Made by a program: the position numbers and the translations under genes. 64,000 bases of DNA, taken from positions 1,674,001-1,738,000 of the forward strand of contig JAENRU010000487.1 in assembly GCA_016647705.1 (NCBI GenBank), given 5' to 3'. Below the pieces are notes generated by a model, which was given only the letters and a program-made list of their open reading frames with translations, was not told the origin of the DNA and did not search any database. Shown here piece after piece: positions 19,266 through 29,994 of this stretch (positions are counted from its first letter, which is position 1; the number at the start of each line of letters is the position of its first letter). Source of the stretch: Eucommia ulmoides (taxonomy: Eukaryota > Streptophyta > Magnoliopsida > Garryales > Eucommiaceae).

Positions 19266-19595
19266 AAATAAAAATTTAGCATTTTCTCTCTCTCGCTTTC
19301 TCTCTCTCTCTCTCTATATATATATTTACTTTTTTTTTTTTGGTTGAAGAAAAAATAAAAATAAAAGATATTTTTGTCCATTTCATATAAAATTTGGATA
19401 AAGTATTCAATTTCCCTATTTTTTAACATATTTCGTTAAGTTAAAAGAAGAAGAAGAAGTTCGTTTTCAAATTTATTATAAGTAAAAATAGATAAAGTGT
19501 AATTTTTTAAAGTAGAGGAAATAAAGTGAAACAGAATCAAAGTATAGGGATATAAAAAAGCAATTAAACATAACAATGAGAGAGAGAAAGCACCA

Positions 19596-19710
19596 ACAAG
19601 ATGTAGCTCAACTGACAAGACACACTTAAGTTAAAACAGTTGAGAGACATCTGCAAGGTCAGACGTTTAAGTGAACGAATTAATCTTTCACCCTGTGTAG
19701 GTAGGGAGAC
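19596..19710 (+). mobile_element. Possible degenerate tRNA-derived SINE
   Basis: ATGTAGCTCAACTGACAAG looks like a pol III A box, and AAGGTCAGACGTTTAAGT about 55 bp later like a weak B box. The spacing is right for a SINE head, but the B box departs from consensus. Confidence 0.4.
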
Positions 19711-19718
19711 AGGATAAT

Positions 19719-19741
19719 ATATATATGTGTGTGTGTGTGTG

Positions 19742-19772
<31 letters not shown>

Positions 19773-19870
19773 CACGCGGAATTGCAAGCCTTTTGCCGTC
19801 TCTCTTTTCCTTCTTCAAAACCCGAAGCAAAACTCAAAACACCGCAAAAGAATCCTCGTTTTCCTATCAC

Positions 19871-19912
<42 letters not shown>
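19719..19912. repeat. Pair of mirror-image microsatellites (TG)n(GA)n and (CT)n(CA)n
   Basis: TA, TG and GA repeats run from 19719 to 19772. CT and CA repeats run from 19872 to 19912, the reverse complement in the same order. The 100 bp between could form the loop of a stem. The overlapping ORFs on both strands are artefacts of the repeats. Confidence 0.8.
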
Positions 19913-20450
19913 GCGGCCATGGATGAGTAGAAGTGACACACCTTCTCTTTCTCTCTCCGTTTCTTCCTCTCTCTCCCACATTCACTTGCGTGCGCTGCAA
20001 ACAACGCCATTAAAAGAGCTTTAATGCCCGCCATGCTTAATCTTCACTAAAGATCCAAAGTCAATTCCAATCATTTGACTTCCATTGATTCCAATCAGAA
20101 CCAGCCATTAGCTATTCATCCATGAATCAAATTCTAATAAAGCTTCTCCTTCCCAAAACTCACTTTTAAATTCTCTGGGTTATACCTCTACATGTTCGAC
20201 GAAATGCCCCAATGAAACTTCATTGATTATCCAACATGCCTCTTTCATAATAGAACCTTTTCGACGAGTTTTACTTGATTTTTCAGCTTTGGGTAGCAAA
20301 ATCAGAACTAATTTTTTGGAAAAATATATATTTTTCTTGGATTAAATGGTGGAGCTTCAGTCTTGTGGAGCCATGGTCAACGCTTCAGCACTGCAAGAAG
20401 TCAAAGGAGAGAGTGTAAGTCTGATTGCAGAGATTTCAGCGGAGTTGCCA

Positions 20451-20452
<2 letters not shown>

Positions 20453-20507
<55 letters not shown>
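20453..20507 (+). repeat. (GA)27 microsatellite inside the predicted exon of the coiled-coil remnant
   Basis: Fifty-five bases of GA are translated as alternating Arg and Glu and leave the reading frame open on both sides. Length changes that are not multiples of three would break the frame. Confidence 0.85.
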
Positions 20508-20510
<3 letters not shown>

Positions 20511-20870
20511 GCAGAGCTGATGGAGAAGATATCAGTGCTTGAAGCACAAATAGAAGAGAGAGATAAGGACCCTTTACTCTCCATTGGACAAGTATGATGA
20601 TTTCCCTTTGTTCTTTGTTTGGTTGTGCTTAATTTGGAGTTTTAAATATTTGGAATTAGATTTCATTTTCCTACTACCAAACGCGGCCTTAATGCATTTG
20701 CTCTTCTATTTGCCAGTTCTTGTTGCTATGCCTTTATTCATGGATGCCCTTTTGGTTTGATCACATTGAGATCTGTTTATATTGATTATTGAAGTATTTG
20801 ATTTGTTATATTATTTGCTTGTATTTCATGTGATGTTTATAGTATATACATACATGTATTGAGATGCCAT

Positions 20871-21309
20871 TGTAGAAATCCAATGGGCCTAATTCACTCT
20901 CAAAAGAAGCCTTGTAAGAGCAGGATTTCCCCTTGCTTTATATATAGCTTAGTATTAGGTAACACAAGCGATGTGAGGTTCTAGACGCTCCCTCTCGCGT
21001 AGTGTGGACTTTGCCAAACTTCTGCGAAGAATATTGGGGGAAAGGGTCCAACATTGATGTGAGATTCAAAACCCCCCCCCCTCATGCGCTGGGCGAATTT
21101 TTGACAAACCACTACGAATGAATATTGGGGCCCCAACATCGATGTGGGATTCAACACGCCTAACTTCAGACAAGTGGCCTGACTTTGATACCATGTAGAG
21201 AAACCCAAAGGGCCTAATTCACTCTCAAAAAACGCCTTGTACGAGGAGGATTGCCTTACGCTTTGTCCATAGCTTGGGATCAATAACACAAGCGATATGA
21301 GATTCAACA
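20871..21309 (-). mobile_element. Second TRIM element, minus strand, in intron 1 of the coiled-coil remnant
   Basis: Two direct repeats of about 115 bp (20871-20986 and 21195-21309) share GGGCCTAATTCACTCTCAAA and ACACAAGCGAT. On the minus strand the repeat begins TGTTGAATCTCATATCGC and ends CTACA, followed by TGGTATCAAAGTC, a primer-binding site. The interior has no ORF of note but holds two more partial copies of an ACATCGATGTGGGATT-like word. No target duplication was seen. Confidence 0.7.
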
Positions 21310-22441
21310 ATAGTGTTTGGTTTCATAAAAGTGGAATTAGAAATGAACACATGTGAACGTATAAATATTTAGATACGTTTATTTTTAATCCCGATTCCAT
21401 ATTACCAATCACCGCCTAAATGTTTAACTACATATTAGGGAAATATATTTGTCTGATTCAGTATTCGTTACATACACTTGTGCATTTTAAGGTCTCGTTT
21501 GTTTTGTGTTTTTGTTCCCAAAATACCCAAAAATTTGTTCTTAATCTCAGAACAGAACAAAAACTAATCTTTTTTTCCCCCTCTTTTTTATTTGCTTTTG
21601 TGTTTCCATGTTTTTGTATTATCATTAACACCCATTATTACAATTGTTATCTCAGAACACATGTCCAAGTGCAAGAGAATCAAGCTTCAAGAAATTCAAG
21701 AAGCAAAAAACAGGAACAAACCAAGAACAAATCAAAATCATAAATACCCAAATTGCCCCTGAAACTCACCTAGTAAATTGGATGAACATCGACGAAACCC
21801 AATTTCTTAATTTCAAAAAATAAAAAATTGAGGTCTCTAATGGAGATGATGATGATAGTGATGAAGATGAAGATAATGATGATGAAGATAATGGCTTTGA
21901 TCCCCCAAGGGTTAAAGAATTTCATAAAAGGGTTGTTAAATTACCTTTTTGTCTGAAAGAAGTCGATAGAGTGATCGATTCGTAAGAGCTTTGTTTGAAA
22001 AATGCTTAGTCACACACCATTATAAAAATCATAGTTTTTGCATCTCTTGGCATAAGGCATGGGTGTGAAGACATGTATGAAATAGACTCCAACCACTTCA
22101 CCATTTCACAGAAGGGGGAGCCCTGGGTAAGGTGTCATTTATTTAGTGTTTCTGTTCCCAAAAGGAAAAAAAGGGGAACAAAAATTTTTGTTCCCATTTT
22201 TTTTTAATGTGATAATGTGCTTGTGCATGTTGCAGGAACACGTCTTGTGTGAGATTCCAGGCGTTAGGTGGAAGATCTTCTATCCAAATCGACAAATCCC
22301 GATTTTGTGTCCTGTCAGGATTCTTGAAGAGGAGAAGGAAATGAGGCCATCCGATGGTAATTGCCCCTCGTTCTTGTTTTTGTGCATCAAATATGGAGGA
22401 AGGACAAGGAATCTCCCCCAAAACGAGTATGTGATGATTAA

Positions 22442-23233
22442 GGGTCTGTTTGGTTTAGAATTTGAAAACATTTTTCGAAAACATTTTTGTTGAAAATTGT
22501 GAGAACTCGTTTGGTTTTAAATTTTGGAATTTTTTTAAAACAGAATCTTTAAATAAAATATATTACAATGAGTATGTGTTGATTAGAGGCTTTGTTTGGT
22601 TTAGAATTTGAAAACATTTTTATGAAAAAGTTTAAAAATAGTTTTCAGTATCAATTTATGAAAATTGTAAACACTTTTTTGCTTTGGGTTTATAATTTTT
22701 TTTTGAAAATTAATCTTTATAACAACAACAAATCTAAGTCTTTGTCTCACTTAAGTAGGGTCGGTTTCGTGTGAAAAAAAAAAGAGTGAAAAGTAGAATT
22801 GAGAAGAGAGATTATTGATGTGATTGATTCAGTGGCGGAGCCACTTTAGGCCGAGAGGGGACTCAAGTCGTCCTTAACTCTTGATTTTTTTATTTTTATT
22901 ATTTTTTATTTTCAGCCTTCTATCTTTTTAAAAATTCAAATAAATCACTTAAAATTTTACGTAAGCCCCCTAATTTATATAAATATCTAATAAACATCGA
23001 AAAAAAAAAATTATGGCCCTCCTCAATCGACTTTCTAGATCTGCCACGGGTATGATTGAATGTGTGCCTATCAACCCATGTGAGAGAAAATTTGATGTGA
23101 TTGAATGAGAATTGTAAAAATTGTTCTATAAACTAATTTTCGAGTCATTTTGTATAAGTACAAATGGTTTGATTTTTTTTTTTTTTCTTTCTGAAAACAA
23201 GTAATAGTACTAGATTTGTTAACAAACAGCTCC
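22442..23233. mobile_element. PIF-like MITE, possibly composite (792 bp)
   Basis: GGGTCTGTTTGGTTTAG at the left and CAAACAGCTCC at the right are inverted ends, flanked by TAA at 22439-22441 and 23234-23236. Inside, the left end word recurs twice (22585-22610). There is also an ACAACAACAAATCTAAGTC block resembling the tail of plant RTE LINE/SINE elements (22721-22773) and a TGGCGGAGCCACT block (22834), so it is probably a nest. Confidence 0.5.
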
Positions 23234-23457
23234 TAAACATTTTTTTTGTTCTGTTCCCAATTTTTATTTTTTTACTGATGTAGATATGTTAGGCAGCGAA
23301 TGGGAAGAAACAAATTGAAATCTTTCGGGCCGATTATATGCCAAATGGCAATGTTAATCAATGTTCGAAGCGGGAGAAGTTTCTTCTTCAAGGCCTTGGG
23401 CATCACACTTTTGTTCATGGCCGGTTTTCCTAATGACTTGGTTCAAAAAGAAACTAA

Positions 23458-24135
23458 GGCCCGGTTGGTAACCATTTTCATCCCATTCCATTCCCAGATT
23501 TTTGGAAATTCTGTTTGGGAATAGCGTTTGGTAATTTTTGTTTCCGTTTTCATTTCATTCCCATTTGAGAATTGTGCCAACTTTTTTCTTAAGAAATGAG
23601 AAACAAAAAAAAGTTGTTTCTCATTATTCCTATTCCATTCCCAAAACCCATGGTCACTATTCACCTACCGGCCGACCACCGTCCTCCGCCGCCGACCACC
23701 GCCGGCGACTGTCCGCCGCCGCCACCGGCGACCGTCCGGCAACCGTCGCCGGTCACCGTCCGGCCGGAATTTTCCGGCCACTTCCGGCAGTCGCCGGCGA
23801 CGGCGCCATTGTCTTCCGGCCGATGTCGCCGGTGCCACCGCCGTCTCCGACGCTGGAGAACCGTCGGCAGCCATTGCCGGAACGCCGGCGGGGCGTCGCC
23901 GGAGCACTGCCGGCCGGCCGGCCGGCGACGGCGCCACCGCCGTCAGGCCAAAACAGAAAAGAAAAAAAAAAAAAAGATTTTAGGATAAAATCGTTACCAA
24001 ACACAATTCCCTTCCCAAAACAAAAAAAAAATTATCGTTACCAAACGCGATTCTACTCCCAAAAAGAAAACAAAATTCTTATCCCATCCCATCCCACTGC
24101 TGGAATGGAAACAGAAACGGTTATCAAACGCCACC
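23458..24135 (-). mobile_element. PIF/Harbinger-like MITE with GC-rich core, copy C (678 bp)
   Basis: Inverted copy of the family: left GGCCCGGTTGGTAACC, right GGTTATCAAACGCCACC, with TAA on both sides (23455-23457, 24136-24138). It sits between an ORF ending VQKETK and one starting YWNLDLL that are in the same frame once the element is removed. This suggests insertion into an exon of the coiled-coil remnant. Confidence 0.8.
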
Positions 24136-24479
24136 TAAGTATTGGAACTTGGATCTCCTCCAGAAATACTACCGGTAAGACGTTTCTGTTTCATTTTAAA
24201 CTTTTTACTTTTGACTAAACGGAGAAACTCAAATTTTATTAAATAAAAATTAAAAAATGAATTAAAGGTAATAAAGGAGAAAACTAACAGAAATATAATT
24301 ATATAATTATATTATGTTTCGGTTTCTAAAAATTTGTTCTTAATAACACGAAAGATAATAGAAGTAGATTTTTTTTTTTTATTATTATATTTATTCCCAA
24401 AAAACTTGGAATAGAAATAAAAATTTGAGAAAAATCCTGTTTAGTTTCTGGAAATTTGTTCTAAAAATGTGAGTTCATT

Positions 24480-25540
24480 TCTAATTTCAATTTTCGGGCT
24501 TTGATTCGTGGATGCCAAACATTACCTTAATGTCAATTTTATGGTCAAAATGTTTTTATATGCAGAGGGATTTGATTGATATAAGGTATTAAGTTTGAAT
24601 GATTAGCATTAGCATAAGTATGCATAGTAGCCAATAATGGGTTCTTATAGTATAGTCCCTATTTTTTGGGTTAATTACATTTTGTCCTCTGTAATTTAAC
24701 TAAATTGCACTTTATACATTTATCGTATTTTTGTCAATTCCTTATACCCGACCTGAACCGGGGAGGGGGGGAGGAATTAAAAAAGAGAAAAAACAAACAA
24801 TCGGTAAACGGCTATAATATAAATCAATCTGTCTATGGAGTATAAATATCAATTAATATGAAATAATTTGTTAATTTTAACTTATGAGGTTTATTCGTTA
24901 ACTTTAACGGAAAATTTAGGTGGCGTTTGGTTAGTGTTCCTACTTTTCTGAACTCAACTGGGATGGGTTGGATTTGATTGTGTTAGATTGGGTTGAGAAT
25001 TTTGAGAACAGAATTGCGTTTGGTAACGACAATTTTTGTTTTGTGCTGAGAACAGAATCGTGTTTGGTAACGATTTTATTATAAAACTAATTTTTTTTTC
25101 TCGAGATTTTGTTTGTGTTTGGTGGTGGCGGCCGGACGCCGGTGACTATGGCTGGAGTTGCCGGAAGTTGTCGCTGGTCGGCGGCGGACGGTGACCGGCG
25201 GTGGCGGGTGGTCGTTGGACGGTGGCCGGAGTTGAGAGGGTTGGGTTAAGTTTTTTGGGCACAAAAAAAAACAAATTTTTTTTATTTCTCATTTCCTTAA
25301 CATTTTGAGAATCAATTTCTATTTTTTGCGTTGAGTTGGGTTGAGTTTTGTATTTGCCAAACGCGTTCCCAAAAATCAAACTCAGAATTTTTGGGTTGGG
25401 TTGGGTTGGAAACATTAACCAAACAGGGCCTTAACCATTGCACTTAAATCTGAAGTACGAGAGATAAGTGACAAAAATATCATAGAGTGTAAAGTGAAAT
25501 TTGGTTGAATCAAAGGGGAATATAGTGCCATTAAATTTTT
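24480..25540. repeat. Second copy of the dispersed repeat at 14640, with a nested MITE
   Basis: 24490-24918 and 25431-25540 follow 14650-15180 block by block. The 512 bp between them is the inserted element listed next. The right end runs into the conserved upstream block of NLR1. Confidence 0.6.
24919..25430 (+). mobile_element. Diverged PIF-like MITE (512 bp)
   Basis: Ends GGTGGCGTTTGGTTAGTG and ATTAACCAAACAGGGCC with TTA on both sides (24916-24918, 25431-25433). It keeps the family plan of poly-T outer parts and a GC-rich core (GGTGGCGGCCGGACG), but the tandem words are GGGTTGGGTT in place of GGGATGGGAT. The empty site is visible by comparison with about 15060. Confidence 0.7.
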
Positions 25541-25659
25541 TTCCCTTGTTTTAATTGCACTAGATAAAGTCATCAACAATTGGTTCTTGATGCCATAACA
25601 GAATATTAGAGACAAAATATTGAGAGAGAATAGGACAAAGCCTATATCCATATATTAGC

Positions 25660-26770
25660 ACAAAAATATTTTATTTTTTTATATTTAATATTGATTTTGT
25701 TTTAAGATCTCAATAAATAAATTTTAAAAGTATTAATTTTATGAAAAATAGATGTATAAAATAAAATTTAAATTAATTTAATTTTTTTGAAACTTTATTA
25801 ATATTTTTTAATTAAAAATCACATGGGGAGAAGTACTATAATGCCAGCTAGCTAATGTCAAAAGATGCTATGAGCTCTACCATTTTTGTTTTTATCTTTT
25901 TAGTAATTTACGTAAATTACTATTCATGATATTTTTTCAAATTACACCAACACTCCATATGTTATATAATATTGCTATTTGACCCAAAAATTATATTTAT
26001 AACCCCAAAAGTTACAAATATTTATTCACACTCCTCAATATTCATAATATATCAAAATATCCCAAAAATAAATTATAATTTTCAAAATATAAATTTTTCG
26101 GGTATTATAAGCCCTCATTGGGATGAAAAATAGATGTATTTTTTATATTTAATATTGATTTTGTTTTTAGATCTCAATAAGTAAATTTTAAAAGTATTAA
26201 TTTTATGAAAAATAGATGTATAAAATAAAATTTAAATTAATTTAAATTTTTTGAAACTTTATTAATATTTTTTATTAAAAATCACATGGGTAGAAGTACT
26301 ATAGTGCCAGCCAGCTAATGTCAAAAGATGCTATGGGCTCCATCATTTTTGACCCAAAAATTACATTTATAAATTACACCAACACTCCATATGTTATATA
26401 ATAGTGCTATTTGACCCAAAAATTACATTTATAACCCCAAAAGTTATAAATATTTATTCACACTCCACAATATTCATAATATATCAAAATATCCCAAAAA
26501 TAAAGTATAATTTCCAAAATACAAAAAAAGTCATAATATATCAAAATATCCCAAAAATAAAGTATAATTTCCAAAATACAAATTAGATGTATAAAATAAA
26601 ATTTAAATTAATTTAAATTTTTTGAAACTTTATTATTATTTTTTAAATTAATCTAAATATTTATTTTTTATTTTTTTGAAAAATACTCAAGAAATACCCT
26701 TAAAAATCACATGGGAAAAAGTACTATAATGCCAGCCAGCTAATGTCAAAAGATGTTTTTGGGTAGTGAA
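25660..26770. repeat. Triplicated block upstream of NLR1 (period about 455 bp)
   Basis: A block with GATGTATAAAATAAAATTT, then TTTTTGAAACTTTATTA, then AGTACTATAATGCCAGC and AATGTCAAAAGATG occurs at 25680-25885, again at 26136-26345, and in part at 26585-26760. The same block occurs once upstream of NLR2 (36810-37060), so the triplication is specific to the NLR1 side. A shorter 58 bp duplication (TCATAATATATCAAAATATC) is at 26473-26585. Confidence 0.75.
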
Positions 26771-27264
26771 AATCACATTGTTTTACGTTAATTTTCGTGG
26801 ACTTTGTCAAGACGGCCCTCAGTAATTGGGATAAAAATCACAATGACCCCTCTTTTTCATACTTTCAAATAGATAGAGAAATATTTCCAATTATCTTTTT
26901 ACCCACATTTTAAAATAAATTTCAATAAAAAACATGCACAAGAAGAATATAATTGACAAGAAATATAATTTATCAAAGTTGAGGGGGTGATTTATCAAAT
27001 AATAATGTAATTAATTCTTTGAACTTGAGGGCGTTGTGGGCCGCATGCTGCTTCTGACTTTCAAAATAATCTTTAAAAAAAATGATTTTCTTTGATTAGA
27101 TATTAGATATTTCATTGCGTTGTGGGAAATGTGTTGTATTTTAAAGTTATGGTGCAAAGTGAAATAGAATACAAATCTTAGGGTACAAAGTGTTATTCAG
27201 CTTAGTCATAAGTTGGTGGGTGAAATCTTCTCTTTTTGGTGGCTGAGTTCTTCATTCTGATCCC

Positions 27265-27339
27265 TTGCAGTAGTTTACCAGCAGACATCTCTTGCTTTGA
27301 ACTCCACTTCATCTCTTGCCTTGATCTCATTCTCGAAGC
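27265..27339 (+). promoter_or_regulatory. Conserved 5' leader of the NLR genes
   Basis: TAGTTTACCAGCAGACAT followed by CTTGCTTTGA and GATCTCATT just before GAAGCATGGG is repeated with small changes ahead of NLR3 (59829-59904) and NLR4 (62590-62666). This marks the start codon and shows common ancestry of the leaders. No TATA box was assigned. Confidence 0.55.
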
Positions 27340-29994
27340 ATGGGTAACTGTTGCTCAGTCTCTATCTCCACCAATCAGTTGATCCCTGACTGTATTCATT
27401 CAATATTCACTCAAGTCAAGTATGCAATTGAGTTTCAAGAAATTCTCCAAAATTTGGGGAATGCCATGGACGAACTGAACGCGATGAAGAACGACGTGGA
27501 GAGAAAGACCCAATTGGCCGAAGGGCCAAGGAAAAAGCAGTTGGATCGAGTCCAAGGATGGATTTCTCGCGTGGAATCCTTGGAAACTGAAATACATGAA
27601 TTGATTTCATCAAGCAACAATCGAGATGTCAACTATTGGCGCAAGTACAAGTTGGGAAAGAAGTTAAAGAGGAAGACAAGAGATGTTGTTGATTTGAAGA
27701 GCAAAGGTGATTTCCAAGAGTTGGTTGAGGACTTACTTCCACCTGCTGTGGACTTAAGGCCCACAGAGCAAACTGTGGGTATGGAAACGATGTTGAATAA
27801 GGTCTGGAAACAACTACAAGAAGAGGACGTGGGAATGATGGGCTTGTTTGGGTTGGGAGGAGTTGGAAAAACTACTCTCCTCAAACAAATCAACAACAAG
27901 TTTGTCGATGCTGTTCTTGATTTTGATGTTGCGATTTGGGTAGTGGTCTCGAAAAATCCAATTATGGAGCGAATTCAACATGACATTGGAAAGAAGATAG
28001 GTCTCCACTGCGACACTTGGGAAAAGAAAAGTCTTGATGATAAAGCAATAGACATTTATGGTGTCTTGAGCAACAAGAAGTATGTTTTGTTGTTGGATGA
28101 TGTATGGGAAAGAATAAATCTACTAGACCTTGGGATTCCACTTCCCGATCGTGAAAATAAGTGCAAGATAGCATTCACGACTCGTTCTGAAAAAGTCTGC
28201 AACAACATGGGGTCTCAAAAAAAGATTAGAGTGGAGTGTTTGTCATGGGAAAAATCGTGGGATTTGTTTCGAGAACAAGTTGGCGGAGAGACCCTTAATT
28301 CTGATCCAGAAATAGTGCGACTAGCTCAACTTGTTGCTCAAGAATGCGCAGGCTTACCGCTTGCACTTATTACTATAGGTCGAGCCATGACCTGTAAGAA
28401 AATGCCCCAAGAATGGGAATATGCTATTCACATGTTAAGGAACGTCACAATCAAATTTCCAGGTATGGAAGATGAAGTATTTAGTCGATTGATTTTTAGC
28501 TATGAAAATTTACCTAGCGAGACTATTCAAAGTTATTTTTTATATTGCTCTTTATTTCCCGAAGACTTTGAGATTCTTAAAGAAGACTTAATAAATATGT
28601 GGATTGGTGAGAACTTTTGTGACGATTTTGATGGATATGAAGATGGAGCTCAAAACCAAGGATACGACGTTATTGGCACTCTCATTCATGCATGTTTATT
28701 GGAAGAGGTCTCGAAATATACAATAAAAATGCACGATGTGATACGTGACATGGCTTTGTGGATAGCGTGCGATTACAAAAAGTCGAAAAACAAATTTTTT
28801 GTTCAAGCAGGTGTTCAGATGACAGAAGCACCTAAAGTTTCAAAATGGCAGGGAGTAGAGAGGATGTCTTTGATGGCTAATGACATCAACACATTGAAAG
28901 AAACACCAACTTGTTCTCAACTCTCGACTTTGCTTCTCGGTCGTAACCGTCACTTGGAAGTGACCAATACAAGCTTTTTCCACTCGATGCATGCCTTGAA
29001 AGTATTGGATCTCTCAAATTGTGGATTAAGAAACTTACAATTGGACATTGGCAAATTGACTTCCTTGCAATACTTGAATTTGAGAAACAGTCATCTTGAA
29101 CATTTGCCAATTGGATTAGAGAATTTGGCACAATTGAAGTGTCTAGATTTAAGCATGACAAAGTATCTTGTTCTAGCTCCACGAGTCATATCAAAATTAT
29201 CATCATTGCAAGTGTTGGATATGGTTGAGAGTGGTACATTTGACACATCAAAGTGTGTTAATGAAGCATTACTAGAGGAATTGGGTGAATTGAGGTGCTT
29301 GAATCATTTGGGTGTGACAATAAGTAATGACACTGCTTTTGGGAAATTGTCAAGCTCCGTCAAGTTACGAAACTGCCTTCGGAAATTGTGCTTGGTAGAA
29401 ATGAAATCTATCAGCAATTTTACTTTTTTTTCCCTATCAAATATGAGACGATTAGAATTTCTTGAGTTTTTAAAATGTGATGATATAGAGATTGATAATC
29501 CTCGCAACTCTGGGATCTCAAGCCCTCAATCCTTCCATTACCTTCACTGTATAGAGATTGCCGAGTGCCAGAAAATCAAAAGCCTTACATGGATTATTAA
29601 TATCCCCAACTTGAGAATTATTCTTGTACGTGAATGTATGAATTTGGAAGAAGTGATAGGCGAAGGAAAATGGATGGAAGCAGAAGGGGATGAGAAAATT
29701 TCAAAACAATTTGAAAATCTAGAAGTAATGATATTGGGTAAATTACCAAATCTGGAGAGCATCTTCCCAGGTACCCTGCTATTTCCTTGCTTAGAAAATC
29801 TCGCTGTAAATCGATGTCCAGAGTTGAAAAAGCTCCCATTGGACTCTAAAAGCGCTAAAGGAAGTCGAAGATTTGTGATCCATGGAGAAAAAACATGGTT
29901 TGATGTGTTGAAATGGAAAGACGAAGCCACAAGAAATGCTTTTCTTCCTCATTTTCGTGATCGAAGGATGAGTCTTTATCATCAAGACTTGTGA
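27340..29994 (+). CDS. NLR1: CNL disease-resistance protein, RPS5-like, single exon, intact
   Basis: An uninterrupted 884-codon ORF starts MGNCCSVSIS, with Gly2 and Cys4/Cys5 suited to myristoylation and palmitoylation as in RPS5. A coiled-coil region follows (about 25-135). The NB-ARC domain carries the P-loop GLGGVGKTT (171-179), kinase-2 LLLDDVW (250-256), RNBS-B with FTTRS (279-283), GLPLAL (338-343), an RNBS-D type FLYCSLFPEDF (400-410) and MHD (464-466). About 14 irregular leucine-rich repeats run from roughly 505 to 840, with the LKKLPLDSKSA and WFDVLKW words usual near the end of RPS5-type proteins. Such proteins are intracellular immune receptors that act at the plasma membrane when a guarded host protein is modified. 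The start is chosen by the conserved MGNCCS and leader. All key motifs are present, so it can be functional. The recognised pathogen cannot be inferred. Confidence 0.95.
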   Translation: MGNCCSVSISTNQLIPDCIHSIFTQVKYAIEFQEILQNLGNAMDELNAMKNDVERKTQLAEGPRKKQLDRVQGWISRVESLETEIHELISSSNNRDVNYWRKYKLGKKLKRKTRDVVDLKSKGDFQELVEDLLPPAVDLRPTEQTVGMETMLNKVWKQLQEEDVGMMGLFGLGGVGKTTLLKQINNKFVDAVLDFDVAIWVVVSKNPIMERIQHDIGKKIGLHCDTWEKKSLDDKAIDIYGVLSNKKYVLLLDDVWERINLLDLGIPLPDRENKCKIAFTTRSEKVCNNMGSQKKIRVECLSWEKSWDLFREQVGGETLNSDPEIVRLAQLVAQECAGLPLALITIGRAMTCKKMPQEWEYAIHMLRNVTIKFPGMEDEVFSRLIFSYENLPSETIQSYFLYCSLFPEDFEILKEDLINMWIGENFCDDFDGYEDGAQNQGYDVIGTLIHACLLEEVSKYTIKMHDVIRDMALWIACDYKKSKNKFFVQAGVQMTEAPKVSKWQGVERMSLMANDINTLKETPTCSQLSTLLLGRNRHLEVTNTSFFHSMHALKVLDLSNCGLRNLQLDIGKLTSLQYLNLRNSHLEHLPIGLENLAQLKCLDLSMTKYLVLAPRVISKLSSLQVLDMVESGTFDTSKCVNEALLEELGELRCLNHLGVTISNDTAFGKLSSSVKLRNCLRKLCLVEMKSISNFTFFSLSNMRRLEFLEFLKCDDIEIDNPRNSGISSPQSFHYLHCIEIAECQKIKSLTWIINIPNLRIILVRECMNLEEVIGEGKWMEAEGDEKISKQFENLEVMILGKLPNLESIFPGTLLFPCLENLAVNRCPELKKLPLDSKSAKGSRRFVIHGEKTWFDVLKWKDEATRNAFLPHFRDRRMSLYHQDL

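Larger units (their letters stand above)
20346..24175 (+). pseudogene. Unrecognised coiled-coil gene remnant interrupted by MITEs
   Basis: Exon 1 (20346-20591) encodes MVELQSCGAMVNASALQEVK, then a helical segment with ELMEKISVLEAQIEERD, and contains a GA microsatellite read as Arg-Glu repeats. A GT donor at 20592 joins in frame to an exon after CAG at 22235 encoding EHVLCEIPGVRWKIFY to RPSDG, ending at a GTAATT donor near 22361. Removing the element at 22442-23233 leaves an ordinary 130 bp intron ending GATGTAG. The next exon (about 23284) gives a protein-like reading only if two frame changes are allowed. It also holds the MITE at 23458-24135, after which YWNLDLLQKYY continues to a donor at 24176. 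Hence I call it a damaged gene or fragment. I do not recognise the family, and no later exons were found. Confidence 0.45.

Noticed and set aside
19596-19710. A functional tRNA gene
   Set aside because: A-box and B-box-like words are present, but no cloverleaf with paired acceptor and anticodon stems could be drawn; a SINE head is more likely.
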